Made by a program: the position numbers and the translations under genes. From contig NC_077228.1 in NCBI RefSeq assembly GCF_027887165.1, forward strand, positions 185,157,643 to 185,221,642: DNA of 64,000 bases. Reading direction: 5' to 3'. Shown piece by piece: positions 1 through 10,439 of the stretch. Each line of letters opens with the position of its first letter. Positions within the stretch are counted from its first letter, which is position 1. The notes under the pieces are model-generated. The model was not told the DNA's origin. It did not search any database and saw only the letters and a program-made list of their open reading frames with translations. This stretch comes from Monodelphis domestica. Taxonomy: Eukaryota; Chordata; Mammalia; Didelphimorphia; Didelphidae.

Positions 1-284
1 TCAGAAATGACTGAAATTACTAAGCAATAGAGACATTTTATATTGTATATGTTACATATAATTATATCATTACATTAACGAATGATATAATTATGTGATG
101 CATTATAATATACATATATACTATATATCCTATACTGATATCTTTATTTCAATATAACTAGTTTCCATTGTAATCCTACGTATTTTATTTCATGCATTTA
201 AAAACATTATTCTGAGGAGGAAATTCATAGGCTTTATCAGTCTGCCAAAAGGATGTACGATCAGGATAAATAGATAAATAAGAA
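1..284. other. AT-rich intergenic start of window
   Basis: This stretch is rich in short TATA/ATAT runs and has no ORF, repeat family or motif that I recognise. Confidence 0.5.
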
Positions 285-590
285 TCTCTGACTTTGAGAC
301 TGACTTAGAGTACTAAGAAGTTAAGTGACTTTACCCAGAGTCACATAACTAGTATGTATCAAAGGTAGGACTGACTCCAGGAGACCACATTGCCTCTCAG
401 TTTTGACTAAAGTCCTTACCATAGCTCACATTTCTATAGCACTCTACAAATTACTTTTCCCAGGTAGAAGGCGAGAATTATAGTCCCCCATTTTACAAAT
501 GAAGAAGCTGAAAACGAAAGAGATGAAGTGACTTGCCCACAGTTATAGAGCTGGTATAAAGGGAGCCAGAAATTGAAGACACATCTTTTA
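285..590 (-). repeat. Two MIR-type SINE remnants
   Basis: Two minus-strand pieces (about 285-400 and 430-590) keep the MIR core read in reverse: a 'gatgaagaagctga' type block, then 'agtgacttgcccac', then a lost tRNA-like head. They are heavily diverged and so old. The boundaries are approximate. Confidence 0.6.
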
Positions 591-906
591 ATTATGTCCT
601 ATTATGCCATGTTAATATATGACAAAATACATTCCCCTCTACCTCTTGCTTTCCTCCTCATGTGCTCCCAAATGCAATCAAGGAGCATCCTATCTTTCTT
701 CATTGTATTAAAAAGACAATACACTTCAGTCTGAGATACTGATCATGTCCATCATTTGAAATTACTTGAAGGGATCTAAACTGAACGAGATATTTCATTC
801 TGGTAATTCACTATCTGACAGCCCCGTCAAAAAGCAAAAGCGAGCCAAATCCAGCTGCCACATGCCAAATTTCACTCCTCCTTCCCCTACCTTTAGCCCA
901 GGCATC

Positions 907-1533
907 AAGAATCGAGATGATTTAGCTGCGCTCTTTGTGGTGGCAAAAATTTGAAATGAGGGGATGCCCTTCAGTTGGGGAATGGCTGAACAAATTGTGG
1001 TATATGTTGGTGATGAAATACTATTGTGCTCAAAGGAATAATAAAGTGGAGGAATTCCATGGAGACTGGAACAACCTCCAGGAAGTGATGCAGAGTGAGA
1101 GGAGCAGAACCAGGAGAACATTGTACACAGAGACCGATATACGGTGGCACAATTGAATGTAATGGACTTCTCCATCAGTGGCAATGCAGTGATCCTGAAC
1201 AACTTGGAGGGATCTATGAGAAAGAACACTATCCACATGCAGAGGAAGAACTGTGGGAGTAGAAACACAGAAGAAAAACAACTGCATGATTACATGGGTC
1301 GATGGGGATATAATTGAGGATGTAGATTCTAAATGATCATCCTAGTGCAAACATCAACAACATGGAAATAGGTTCTGATCAAGGACACATGTGATACCCA
1401 GTGGAATTGCACATGGGCTACAGGAAGGGTGGAGGGAGGAGAGGGAGGGAAATAATATGATTCTTGTAACCAAGGAATAATGTTCTTAATTGACTAAATA
1501 AAATAAAAATAAATAAAAAGAATCAAGATGATT
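907..1533 (+). mobile_element. 5'-truncated L1 3' end with target-site duplication
   Basis: About 595 bp (923-1517) match the last part of ORF2 and the 3' UTR of the full-length L1 at 2777-9152. The stretch that spells the ORF2 C-terminus ([20 protein letters not shown]) is recognisable. The flanks are direct repeats of 16 bp with one mismatch, aagaatcgagatgatt at 907-922 and aagaatcaagatgatt at 1518-1533, as expected for target-primed insertion. The 3' UTR belongs to a different sublineage from the full-length copy: it ends in 'attgactaaataaaa'. The short ORFs here are remnants and not genes. Confidence 0.9.
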
Positions 1534-1691
1534 GGGAAATAACTATGTCTCAGCATTTTCTATTGATCCTTGAAAAACAAAGAGAAATATTTGAGAGTCA
1601 AGTGAGATTGAATGTTGTTGAATGTGTTCACAGGGGAAACCAGCGATTCCTGAAGCTGCTATTCAGTGTTCCCCTATCACTCCCTTTATAC

Positions 1692-1918
1692 CAGCTAGTT
1701 GACTCAGTGGATAAAGCAGAGAGCTGGAGTAAGGAAGACCTAAGTTCAAATCTAGCCTCAGACTGGCTGGGTGACCCTTGGCAAATCCCTTTAGCCTGGT
1801 TGCCTCCGTTTCCTCAGCTTTTAAATGAGTTGGAGAAGGAAATGGCAATCAACTCCAGTATCTGCCAAGAAAACCTCAAATGGATTCATGGAGAGCTGTA
1901 CATGACTGAAATGACTAA
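1692..1918 (+). repeat. Family B (MAR1-like) CORE-SINE
   Basis: A tRNA-derived head is followed by the CORE region (cctcagcttttaaatgag) and the body 'ggagaaggaaatggca'. The RTE-like end 'catgactgaaatgacta' closes it. An ORF that reads through it is a SINE by-product. Confidence 0.8.
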
Positions 1919-1963
1919 TTTCAGAAACAACTATTCCCTTTAAATATACTAGAATTCATAAGA

Positions 1964-2034
1964 ATATATATATATATATATATATATATGAAAAAGTAAG
2001 GAAGAAAAAAAAATTTTTTCTTCCTTACTTTTTC
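1964..2034. repeat. (AT)n tract abutting a perfect palindrome
   Basis: An alternating AT run (1964-1989) is followed at once by a perfect inverted repeat with 21-bp arms (1990-2010 and 2014-2034) and a 3-bp centre. It would extrude as a cruciform or fold as a hairpin in RNA. No transposon match is visible. Assembly fold-back is an alternative explanation. Confidence 0.85.
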
Positions 2035-2109
2035 TTTTTTCTTTTTTTCTCACATTCTCTAACTTTTTTTTTTCTTACTACTTTCTTCCAGTCTTTTTCT
2101 ATTTCCCAG

Positions 2110-2415
2110 GCCCTGTCTGGTTTCATTATGAGATAATATTTGTAAAGTGTTTAGCACAGTGCCTGACACATGGTAGGTTCTTTTTTTTTATTCTTCATTT
2201 TCTGTCTTAGAATCTATATGACCATGTGTCAGCTCCAAGACAAAAGAGTGGTAAGTGTTAGGCAATTAGGATTAAGTGGCTTACCCAGGGTCACACAACT
2301 AGGAAGTGTCTGAGGCCAGATTTGAACCTAGGAATTCTTGTCTCCATATTTGTCTCTCTATCCAGTGAGCTACTTAGTTGTCCTGTTAGGGTCTTAATAA
2401 ATGTTTATTCACTTC
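2110..2415 (+). repeat. MIR/L2-type 3' end split by an inserted SINE
   Basis: The segment 2125-2183 (tgtttagcacagtgcctgac) and 2390-2412 (cttaataaatgtttattc) are the two halves of a MIR/L2-type 3' end. A family A SINE lies between them in reverse. The breakpoints carry similar short words (taggttctt and tagggtctt), which would be an imperfect target duplication. Confidence 0.7.
2186..2384 (-). repeat. Family A SINE inserted in a MIR/L2 end
   Basis: The copy reads from poly(T) through 'ctgtcttagaatc', 'ggcttacccagggtcacaca' and 'cagatttgaaccta' to the tRNA-like head 'gagctacttagttgtcc'. The internal B box (ggttcaaatct type) is partly kept. It is a near-complete minus-strand copy. Confidence 0.8.
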
Positions 2416-2457
2416 TCTTTCCTGTTCTTTATGCTCAGGGTTAAAGAAAGTGTTGCT

Positions 2458-2663
2458 GGGGCATTAAGGTGGCTCAGTGGATTGAGATTCAGGCCTGGTG
2501 ACAGGAGATTCTGGGTTCAAATCTGGCCTCAGACACTTCCTAGCTGTGTAACCCTGATCAAGTCATTTAATCTCCATTGCCTAGCCCTTACTGTTCTTCT
2601 ATCTTGAAACCAATACACAGTATTGATTCTAAGATGGAAGGTAAGGGTTTAAAAAAAAAAAAG
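2458..2663 (+). repeat. Family A SINE (WSINE1/WALLSI-like)
   Basis: A complete copy with head (ggtggctcagtggattgag), B box (gggttcaaatct), body (attgcctagccctta) and end (gatggaaggtaagggttt), then an A tail. The A-rich tail implies L1-driven retrotransposition. The family name is from memory and the structure is directly visible. Confidence 0.88.
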
Positions 2664-2791
2664 GAGGGAGAGAGAGGGAGAGAGAGTTGCCCTACCTAAT
2701 AGCATCCTTTTACCATCTAATGATTCTATTTTAGTAGGAAAATCTCTCTCCTCTGGCCAAAAATTAATAAGTCTATAAAATCAGTGATCCA

Positions 2792-3304
2792 GAGACTTCC
2801 GGTTAAGATGGCGGCTTAGAGAAAGCTAAAGCTCAGATCTCCTGAAAACCCTTCCCGACCGATCTCAAACGATAAGCTCCTAAGGCGCCGAAATTCAAAA
2901 CGATCAACAGCACAGACCCTGGGAACCCTCCTTCTGGACCTGGACCCGGATCAAAAGGTACGGCTCCCCTTAAAAGCCAGAACCCGAGATCACTCGGACC
3001 TCAGGGGTAGGAGCACAGAGTCCAAGGCTCCCGGAAGCCGCAGCCCAGCCGGGCTCAGAGAGCAGAACCCTCAGGGCCTTCTACAGTCCCGGTGAAAGTT
3101 ACTGCCTGGGGCTTCCGCTGCAGAGAGCTGGTCGAACAACAGCAACCCTCAGGGCGGGCAAGACAGCCTGGGCTGGATCCTGCTATCCAAGTCTCAGTGA
3201 AAGTCCTTGCCCTAGAGCTTGGGCTAGCTGCAGCCCATCCCCCCCGCAGGCTGACGAAACAGCCTCACGGCCAGCGATTCTGAAGGCAACTTCCGGAAAG
3301 TGAG

Positions 3305-3340
<36 letters not shown>

Positions 3341-3488
3341 GTGTGGCCTCGTGGTCCCACCCTTCCATTCCAGTTCCAGTGAGGCATATTCAGTTTAACC
3401 CAGGGAAAGCTCATAGAACCATCTGCCCACGACTAAAGCCTCTGAACACTAGACAGAGACAAGAAAAACTAATCCTCCACACTCAGAA
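2792..3488 (+). promoter_or_regulatory. L1 5' UTR with internal promoter
   Basis: The 5' UTR of about 700 bp starts near 'acttccggttaagatggcgg'. The word AAGATGGCGGC (2805-2815) matches the YY1-type site that sets the transcription start of primate L1. CpG density is far above that of the surroundings, as expected of a CpG-rich L1 promoter kept by youth. A run of 34 G (3306-3339) lies inside it. The short ORFs (3092-3283, 3183-3368) are chance ORFs in this GC-rich leader. The promoter role is inferred from position and from L1 biology. Confidence 0.75.
3306..3339 (+). repeat. 34-nt homopolymer G run in L1 5' UTR
   Basis: This is an unbroken G tract, enough for more than one G-quadruplex register on the + strand and on the L1 RNA leader. 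Its exact length may be wrong, because such runs are error-prone in sequencing. Confidence 0.85.
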
Positions 3489-4454
3489 ATGGCAAACTCC
3501 ACAGAACCACAGAAGCCCCAAAATACCAAGAAAAATAAGAAGAAAGGGGCGACTTTGGACACATTCTATGGAGCCAAAATACAAAATATAGAGCAGACAG
3601 AAGATAATATAAAAGAAAATGCTCCAAAACCTTCCAAAGGAAATGGAAACTCTCCACAAACCTATGAAGAATTTGAATCAGAAATGACCAAAAAGATGGA
3701 AGCCTTCTGGGAGGAAAAGTTGGAAATAATGCAAAAGAAATTCACGCATCTACAAAACCAGTTTGACCAAACTGTAAAAGAAAACCAGGCTTTAAAGGCC
3801 AGAATCAGGCAGCTGGAAGACAACGATCGTGTAAAAGAGCAAGAATCAATAAAGCAAAGCCAAAATACCAAGAAATTAGAAGAGAACATAAAATATCTCA
3901 CCGACAAGGTGATAGATCTGGAAAATAGGGGGAGAAGGGATAATTTAAGAATAATTGGACTCCCAGAAAAGCCAGAAATAAACACCAAACTGGACATGGT
4001 GATACAAGATATAATCAAAGAAAATTGCCCAGAGATTCTAGAACAAGGGGGCAATACAGCCACTGACAGAGCTCACAGAACGCCTTCTACACTAAACCCC
4101 CAAAAGACAACTCCCAGGAATGTAATTGCCAAATTCCAAAGCTATCAAACAAAAGAAAAAATCCTACAGGAAGCCAGAAAAAGAAAATTTAGATATAAAG
4201 GAATGCCAATCAGGGTCACCCAAGACCTTGCAAGTTCTACTCTGAATGATCGTAAGGCATGGAACATGATCTTCAGAAAGGCAAGAGAGCTGGGTCTCCA
4301 ACCAAGAATCAGCTACCCAGCAAAACTGACTATATACTTCCAAGGGAAAGTATGGGCATTCAACAAAATAGAAGACTTCCAACTTTTTGCAAAGAAAAGA
4401 CCAGAGCTCTGTGGAAAGTTTGATACCGAAAATCAAAGAGCAAGGAATACCTGA
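3489..4454 (+). CDS. L1 ORF1 protein (RNA-binding chaperone)
   Basis: ORF1p coats L1 RNA as a trimer in the cytoplasmic ribonucleoprotein and acts as a nucleic-acid chaperone. This copy is intact at 321 residues (human ORF1p has 338). The basic N-terminus (NTKKNKKKG, 12-20) precedes a heptad-rich coiled coil (about 60-147). The RRM follows, opening at RRDNLRIIGLPE (149-160). The C-terminal domain spans about 240-321, with ARKRKFRYKGMPIRVTQDLA at its border and LGLQPRISYPAKLTIYFQGK inside it. The start has a strong context (purine at -3, G at +4). It lies about 550 bp before ORF2 in the same direction. No break is visible, so it could still make protein. The family call is secure. Confidence 0.97.
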   Translation: MANSTEPQKPQNTKKNKKKGATLDTFYGAKIQNIEQTEDNIKENAPKPSKGNGNSPQTYEEFESEMTKKMEAFWEEKLEIMQKKFTHLQNQFDQTVKENQALKARIRQLEDNDRVKEQESIKQSQNTKKLEENIKYLTDKVIDLENRGRRDNLRIIGLPEKPEINTKLDMVIQDIIKENCPEILEQGGNTATDRAHRTPSTLNPQKTTPRNVIAKFQSYQTKEKILQEARKRKFRYKGMPIRVTQDLASSTLNDRKAWNMIFRKARELGLQPRISYPAKLTIYFQGKVWAFNKIEDFQLFAKKRPELCGKFDTENQRARNT

Positions 4455-5002
4455 AAAGGTAAATATTAAGGAAAGGGGAAAATGTTATCTTCTTCTTTTA
4501 CTCAAACTCTCTTCTATAAGGACTACATTTATATCAACCTATGTATACTAACATGTGGGGAAAATGTAATGTATAAATAGGGGGTAAAGAAAGACCAAAT
4601 AGAATAATGGTTCTCACACAAAGATTCACATGGGAAGGGGAAGGGAAGAAAACTCCTATAAGAAGGAGAGGAAGAGGGGGGGGGGGTTACTTAAACCTCA
4701 ATCTCAGGGAAATCAGCTCTGAGAGGGAAAAACATCCAGATCCATTGGGATCTTGAATTCTATCTTACCCAACAAGGGTAAGGAGAAGGGAAAACCAAGG
4801 GGGGGGAGGGGGAGAGGGAGAAAAAAGGGAGGGAAAGAGAGGGGGGAGGGGGAGGGAACAAAAAGGGAGGGACTAAAAAGGGAAACATCAAGGGAGGGGA
4901 CAAGGGGGACTGTTTCAAAGTAAATCACTGGACTAAAAGGTAGAGCCGAAGAAGAAAAGGTTAGAATTAGGGAAGGCAATCAAAATGCCAGGGAGTCCAC
5001 AA
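4455..5002 (+). other. L1 inter-ORF spacer with G-rich polypurine tract
   Basis: The 548 bp between the ORF1 stop and the ORF2 ATG hold no ORF on the + strand. About 4620-4920 is almost pure purine with many GGG and GGGG runs. Human L1 has a spacer of about 63 bp, so this is much longer. It may influence ORF2 translation or simply be tolerated low-complexity growth. The minus-strand ORF at 4713-4979 (F/S/P-rich) is a shadow of the tract. Confidence 0.85.
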
Positions 5003-8000
5003 ATGACAATCATAACTTTGAACGTGAATGGGATGAACTCACCCATAAAACGTAGATGAATAGCAGAATGGATTAGAATCCAAAACCCTACCATATGTTG
5101 TCTTCAAGAAACACACATGAGGCGGGTTGACACCCACAAGGTCAGAATTAAAGGATGGAGTAAGACCTTCTGGGCTTCAACTGATAGAAAGAAGGCAGGA
5201 GTGGTAATCATGATATCTGATAAAGCCAATGCAAAAATAGACCTGATCAAAAGGGATAGGGAAGGTAACTATATTTTGTTAAAAGGGACTATAGACAATG
5301 AGGAAATATCATTAATCAATATGTATGCACCAAATAATATAGCACCCAAATTTCTAATGGAGAAACTAGGAGAATTGAAGGAAGAAATAGACAATAAAAC
5401 CATACTAGTGGGAGACTTAAACCAACCATTATCAAATTTAGATAAATCAAATCAAAAAATAAATAAGAAAGAGGTAAAAGAAGTGAATGAAATCTTAGAA
5501 AAATTAGAATTAATAGACATATGGAGAAAAATAAATAGGGATAAAAAGGAATACACCTTCTTCTCAGCACCACATGGCACATTCACAAAAATTGACCATA
5601 CATTAGGTCACAGAAACATAGCACACAAATGCAGAAAAGCAGAAATAATGAATGCAGCCTTCTCAGATCACAAGGCAATAAAAATAATGATTAGTAATGG
5701 TACATGGAAAACCAAATCTAAAACCAATTGGAAATTAAACAATATGATACTCCAAAACCATTTAGTTAAAGAAGAAATCATAGAAACAATTAATAATTTC
5801 ATCGAGGAAAATGACAATGGCGAAACATCCTTTCAAACCTTTTGGGATGCAGCCAAAGCGGTAATCAGAGGTAAATTCATATCCCTGAATGCTTATATTA
5901 ACAAACAAGGGAGAGCAGAGATCAATCAATTGGAAATGCAAATGAAAAAACTGGAAAGCGATCAAATTAAAAACCCCCAGCAGAAAACCAAATTAGAAAT
6001 CCTAAAAATTAAGGGAGAAATTAATAAAATCGAAAGTGATAGAACTATTGATTTAATAAATGAGACAAGAAGCTGGTACTTTGAAAAAACAAACAAAATA
6101 GACAAGGTACTGGTCAATCTAGTTAAAAAAAGGAAGGAAGAAAAGCAAATTCACAGCATTAAAGATGAAAAGGGGGACAGCACCTCCAATGAGGAGGAAA
6201 TTAAGGCAATCATTAGAAATTACTTTGCCCAATTATATGGCAATAAATACACCAATTTAGGAGAAATGGATGAATATATACAAAAATACAAACTGCCTAG
6301 ACTAACAGAAGAGGAAATAGAATTCCTAAATAATCCCATATCAGAAAAAGAAATCCAACAAGCCATCAAAGAACTTCCTAAGAAAAAGTCCCCAGGGCCT
6401 GATGGATTCACCTGTGAATTCTATCAAACATTCAGAGAACAGTTAATCCCAATACTATACAAACTATTTGACATAATAAGCAAAGAGGGAGTTCTACCAA
6501 ACTCCTTTTACGACACAAACATGGTACTGATTCCAAAACCAGGCAGGTCAAAAACAGAGAAAGAAAACTATAGGCCAATCTCCCTAATGAATATAGATGC
6601 AAAAATCTTAAATAGGATACTAGCAAAAAGACTCCAGCAAGTGATCAGAAGGATCATTCACCATGATCAAGTAGGATTCATACCAGGGATGCAGGGCTGG
6701 TTCAACATTAGGAAAACCATCCACATAATTGACCACATCAACAAGCAAACTAGCAAGAATCACATGATTATTTCAATAGATGCAGAAAAAGCCTTTGATA
6801 AAATACAACACCCATTCCTATTAAAAACACTAGAAAGCATAGGAATAGAAGGGTCATTCCTAAAAATAATAAACAGTATATATCTAAAACCAACAGCTAA
6901 TATCATCTGCAATGGGGATAAACTAGATGCATTCCCAATTAGATCAGGAGTGAAACAAGGATGCCCATTATCACCTCTACTATTTGACATTGTACTAGAA
7001 ACACTAGCAATAGCAATTAGAGAAGATAAAGGAATTGAAGGCATCAAAATAGGCAAGGAGGAGACCAAGTTATCACTCTTTGCGGATGACATGATGGTCT
7101 ACTTAAAGAATCCTAGAGATTCAACCAAAAAGCTAATTGAAATAATCAACAACTTTAGCAAAGTTGCAGGATACAAAATAAACCCACATAAATCATCAGC
7201 TTTTCTATATATCTCCAACACAGCTCAGCAGCAAGAACTAGAAAGAGAAATCCCATTCAAAATCACCTTAGACAAAATAAAATACCTAGGAATCTACCTC
7301 CCAAGACAAACACAGGAACTATATGAACACAACTACAAAACACTCGCCACACAACTAAAACTAGACTTGAACAAATGGAAAAACATTAACTGCTCATGGA
7401 TAGGACGAGCCAATATAATAAAAATGACCATCCTACCCAAACTTATTTATCTATTTAGTGCCATACCCATTGAACTACCAAAATACTTCTTCACTGATTT
7501 AGAAAAAACCATAACAAAGTTCATTTGGAAGAACAAAAGATCAAGGATATCCAGGGAAATAATGAAAAAAAACACATATGATGGGGGCCTTGCAGTCCCT
7601 GACCTAAAACTATATTACAAAGCAGCAGTCATCAAAACAATTTGGTACTGGCTAAGAAACAGAAAGGAAGATCAGTGGAATAGACTGGGGGAAAGCGACC
7701 TCAGCAAGACAGTATACGATAAGCCCAAAGATCCCAGCTTTTGGGACAAAAATCCACTATTCGATAAAAACTGCTGGGAAAATTGGAAGACAGTGTGGGA
7801 GAGACTAGGAATAGATCAACACCTCACACCCTACACCAAGATAAATTCAAAATGGGTGAGTGACTTAAACATAAAGAAGGAAACCATAAGTAAATTGGGT
7901 AAACACAGAATAGTATACATGTCAGACCTTTGGGAGGGGAAAGGCTTTAAAACCAAGCAAGATATAGAAAGAATCACAAAATGTAAAATAAATAATTTTG

Positions 8001-8791
8001 ACTACATCAAACTGAAAAGCTTTTGTACAAACAAAACCAATATAACTAAAATCAGAAGGGAAACAACAAATTGGGAAAAAATCTTCATAGAAACCTCTGA
8101 CAAAGGTTTAATTACTCATATTTATAAAGAGCTAAATCAATTGTACACAAAATCAAGCCATTCTCCAATTGATAAATGGGCAAGGGAAATGGATAGGCAG
8201 TTCTCAGATAAAGAAATCAAAATTATTAACAAGCACATGAAGAAGTGTTCTACATCTCTTATAATCAGAGAGATGCAAATCAAAACAACTCTGAGGTATC
8301 ACCTCACACCTAGCAGATTGGCTAACATAACAGCAAAGGAAAGTAATGAATGCTGGAGGGGATGTGGCAAAATAGGGACATTAATTCATTGCTGGTGGAG
8401 CTGTGAACTGATCCAACCATTCTGGAGGGCAATTTGGAACTATGCCCAAAGGGTGCTAAAAGAATATCTACCCTTTGACCCAGCCATAGCACTGCTGGGT
8501 CTGTACCCCAAAGAGATAATGGACACAAAGACTTGTACAAAAATATTCATAGCTGCGCTCTTTGTGGTGGCCCAAAACTGGAAAATGAGGGGATGCCCAT
8601 CAATTGGGGAATGGCTGAACAAACTGTGGTATATGTTGGTGATGGAGTACTATTGTGCTAAAAGGAATAATAAAGTGGAGAAGTTCCATGGAGACTGGAA
8701 CAACCTCCAGGAAGTGATGCAGAGCGAGAGGAGCAGAACCAGGAGAACATTGTACACAGAGACAAACACACTGTGGTATAATCGAACGTAA
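5003..8791 (+). CDS. L1 ORF2: endonuclease-reverse transcriptase, one nonsense codon
   Basis: ORF2p nicks target DNA and copies L1 RNA at the nick. From the ATG at 5003 the frame holds 1262 codons (human has 1275), with one stop, TGA, at codon 19 (5057-5059), where family members have an arginine-like codon. The rest of the frame is open from 5060. The APE-type endonuclease has N7, E36, D138 and N140 ([10 protein letters not shown]), D198 and D222-H223 (SDHKAI). The reverse transcriptase has [22 protein letters not shown] and the FADD box (693-696). A Cys/His motif near residue 1117 ([18 protein letters not shown]) is kept. All key residues align with human at a constant offset of seven through the RT. 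The first Met after the stop is M39, so a product starting there lacks N7 and E36. The TGA may be CGA-to-TGA decay at a CpG. Confidence 0.95.
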
Positions 8792-9137
8792 TGGACTTCT
8801 CCATTAGTGGTGGTGTAATGTCCCTGAACAACTTGCAGGGACCCAGGAGAAAAAAACACCATTCATAAGCAAAGGATAAACTATGGGAGTGGAAACACCG
8901 AGAAAAAGCAACTGCCTGAATAAAGAGGTTGAGGGGACATGACAGAGGATAGACTCTAAATGAACACTCTAATGCAAATACTATCAACAAAGCAATGGGT
9001 TCAAATCAAGAAAACATCTAATGCCCAGTGGACTTACGCGTCGGCTATGGGGGGTGGGGGGGGGGGAGGAAAAGAAAATGATCTATGTCTTTAACGAATA
9101 ATGCTTGGAAATGATCAAATAAAATATATTTAAAAAA
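8792..9137 (+). other. L1 3' UTR with G-rich tract
   Basis: The 3' UTR follows the ORF2 stop. A G-rich tract (about 9048-9070, runs of 4 to 11 G broken by single bases) lies upstream of the poly(A) region, as in many mammalian L1s where a G-quadruplex-prone 3' UTR is typical. The polyadenylation signal is in 'caaataaaatatattt' near 9117-9132. Confidence 0.85.
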
Positions 9138-9454
9138 AAAATCAGTGATCCAAAGGTTAAACTTGAATAGCTGACAACAAAATGGCATAAGATGATTGTT
9201 ATTTTTCTTACTATGTATCCTTTGAAATTTTTCTAAATAGACTTCCTAGAGCAGGAAAGTTTCTGTGTTCAAGCAATATACTGCCTGAGGCAAGCGAATG
9301 ACTTGGATGGCTTCTCAAATTCATTTCCTTTCCTAGAGTTCATTGTTTCTCTTGCAAACAATTTACTTCATTATTTGTTGGCTTTAAATGGTTTTCCCAA
9401 TAATAGAATCAATCTCTTCCTTTCTCCCTAAACCATTCAATTCACTGATAAATC

Positions 9455-10430
9455 TATCAAAAGTCATAAGCACATAACCATGTATTAGGCATTGTGCTAA
9501 GCATTGGGATTAAAAAGATAAAAATGATGTTTCTGCCCTCAAAAATTTTACATTCTATGAGGGAGACCACATATATGTAATAGAGAGAGAGAGAGAATAT
9601 ATACAAAATAAATAAAAAGTCATTTGGGGAAGGATACCAGAAGATGAAGGGGGGGGATGAGAGGAGAGGAAAGTCAGAATAGCCTTTATGTAGATGGAGG
9701 TGTTTGATCTGAGTCTTGAATATGAAGGCTTCTAAGTGGTAGAGAAGAAGAAAGAGTATAATCTGGCTTAGGGGACAATCAAAGCAAAAGCATGGAAATG
9801 AGGGCCAGTTCCATGGATGGACAACTAGGTTGCACAGTGGTTAGAGTGCCAGGCCTGAAGTCAGAAAGACTCATCTTCCTGAGTTTAAATCTGGCCTCAT
9901 ACACAAGCTCTGTGACTCTGGACAAGTCGTTTAATTCTGTATACCTCAGTTTCCTCATCTGAAAAATGATCTGGAGAAGGAAATAGCAAAACCACTCTAA
10001 TATCTTTGTCAAGAAAACCTCAAAGGGGGATCACGAAGAGTTGGATGTAACTAAAACAACTGAACAATTATCACTGATGAGGAACAACAAAATGGCTAGT
10101 TTGGCTAGACTAGTGAATTCAAAAAGGGAAGTATTCATTATAACTCTATAAAGGTAAGTTGACCTATCAATGGAGGGCTTTAAATATCAAAGATGGGTTT
10201 TTATTTTGTTTTAAAGGCAAAAGGCAAGCACTGAAATAGATCGAGTAGGGCAATAACATGGTAATTCTCATTCCTATGCTTTAAAAAAACACACACAAAA
10301 TACATAAAAAATTATATTTTTGTCATCTAGGTGGGGTCTGGATTAGAAAGAATAGAGATTTAAGTTAGAGAAACTGGTTGGAAGGCTATTGCAATAGTCC
10401 ACAAAAGAGTGAAAAGATCTTACCTAGATG
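9455..10430 (-). repeat. L2 LINE 3' region, split by a SINE
   Basis: Read in reverse, the piece gives the L2 3' end: 'tgccctcaaaaatttt' and 'aggcattgtgctaagcattg' are the reverse of the L2 terminal region, and 'ggaggctattgcaatagtcc'-type words come from the body. A family B SINE (9818-10075) interrupts it. High divergence fits an ancient element. Confidence 0.7.
9818..10075 (+). repeat. Family B (MAR1-like) CORE-SINE
   Basis: A full copy with head 'ggttgcacagtggttagagt', the CORE word 'cctcagtttcctcatctg', body 'ctggagaaggaaatagca' and the RTE-like tail 'gaagagttggatgtaact' ending in 'caactgaacaatta'. It sits inside the minus-strand L2. Confidence 0.85.
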
Positions 10431-10439
10431 GTGACTGTG

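Larger units (their letters stand above)
2777..9152 (+). mobile_element. Full-length marsupial LINE-1
   Basis: A complete L1 of about 6.35 kb: GC-rich 5' UTR (2792-3488), ORF1 (3489-4454), a long spacer (4455-5002), ORF2 (5003-8791), and a 3' UTR ending in a short A-rich tail. It sits between perfect 15-bp direct repeats, aaaatcagtgatcca, at 2777-2791 and 9138-9152. Perfect duplications, an intact ORF1, one break in ORF2 and retained CpGs in the 5' UTR all point to a recent insertion. It lies in open spacer and not inside any recognised gene. The single nonsense codon makes it probably unable to move itself, although its intact ORF1 could still be expressed. Confidence 0.96.

Noticed and set aside
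766-954. Short ORFs around the first L1 fragment (766-954, 795-1268, 935-1156, 1030-1287)
   Set aside because: They lie across a truncated L1 and its flank. Any protein likeness is to the L1 ORF2 C-terminus.
3183-3368. Proline-run ORF on the minus strand of the L1 leader
   Set aside because: The proline run is just the 34-G tract read in reverse.
8322-8990. Minus-strand ORFs opposite L1 ORF2
   Set aside because: They are shadows of the ORF2 coding strand with no domain content.
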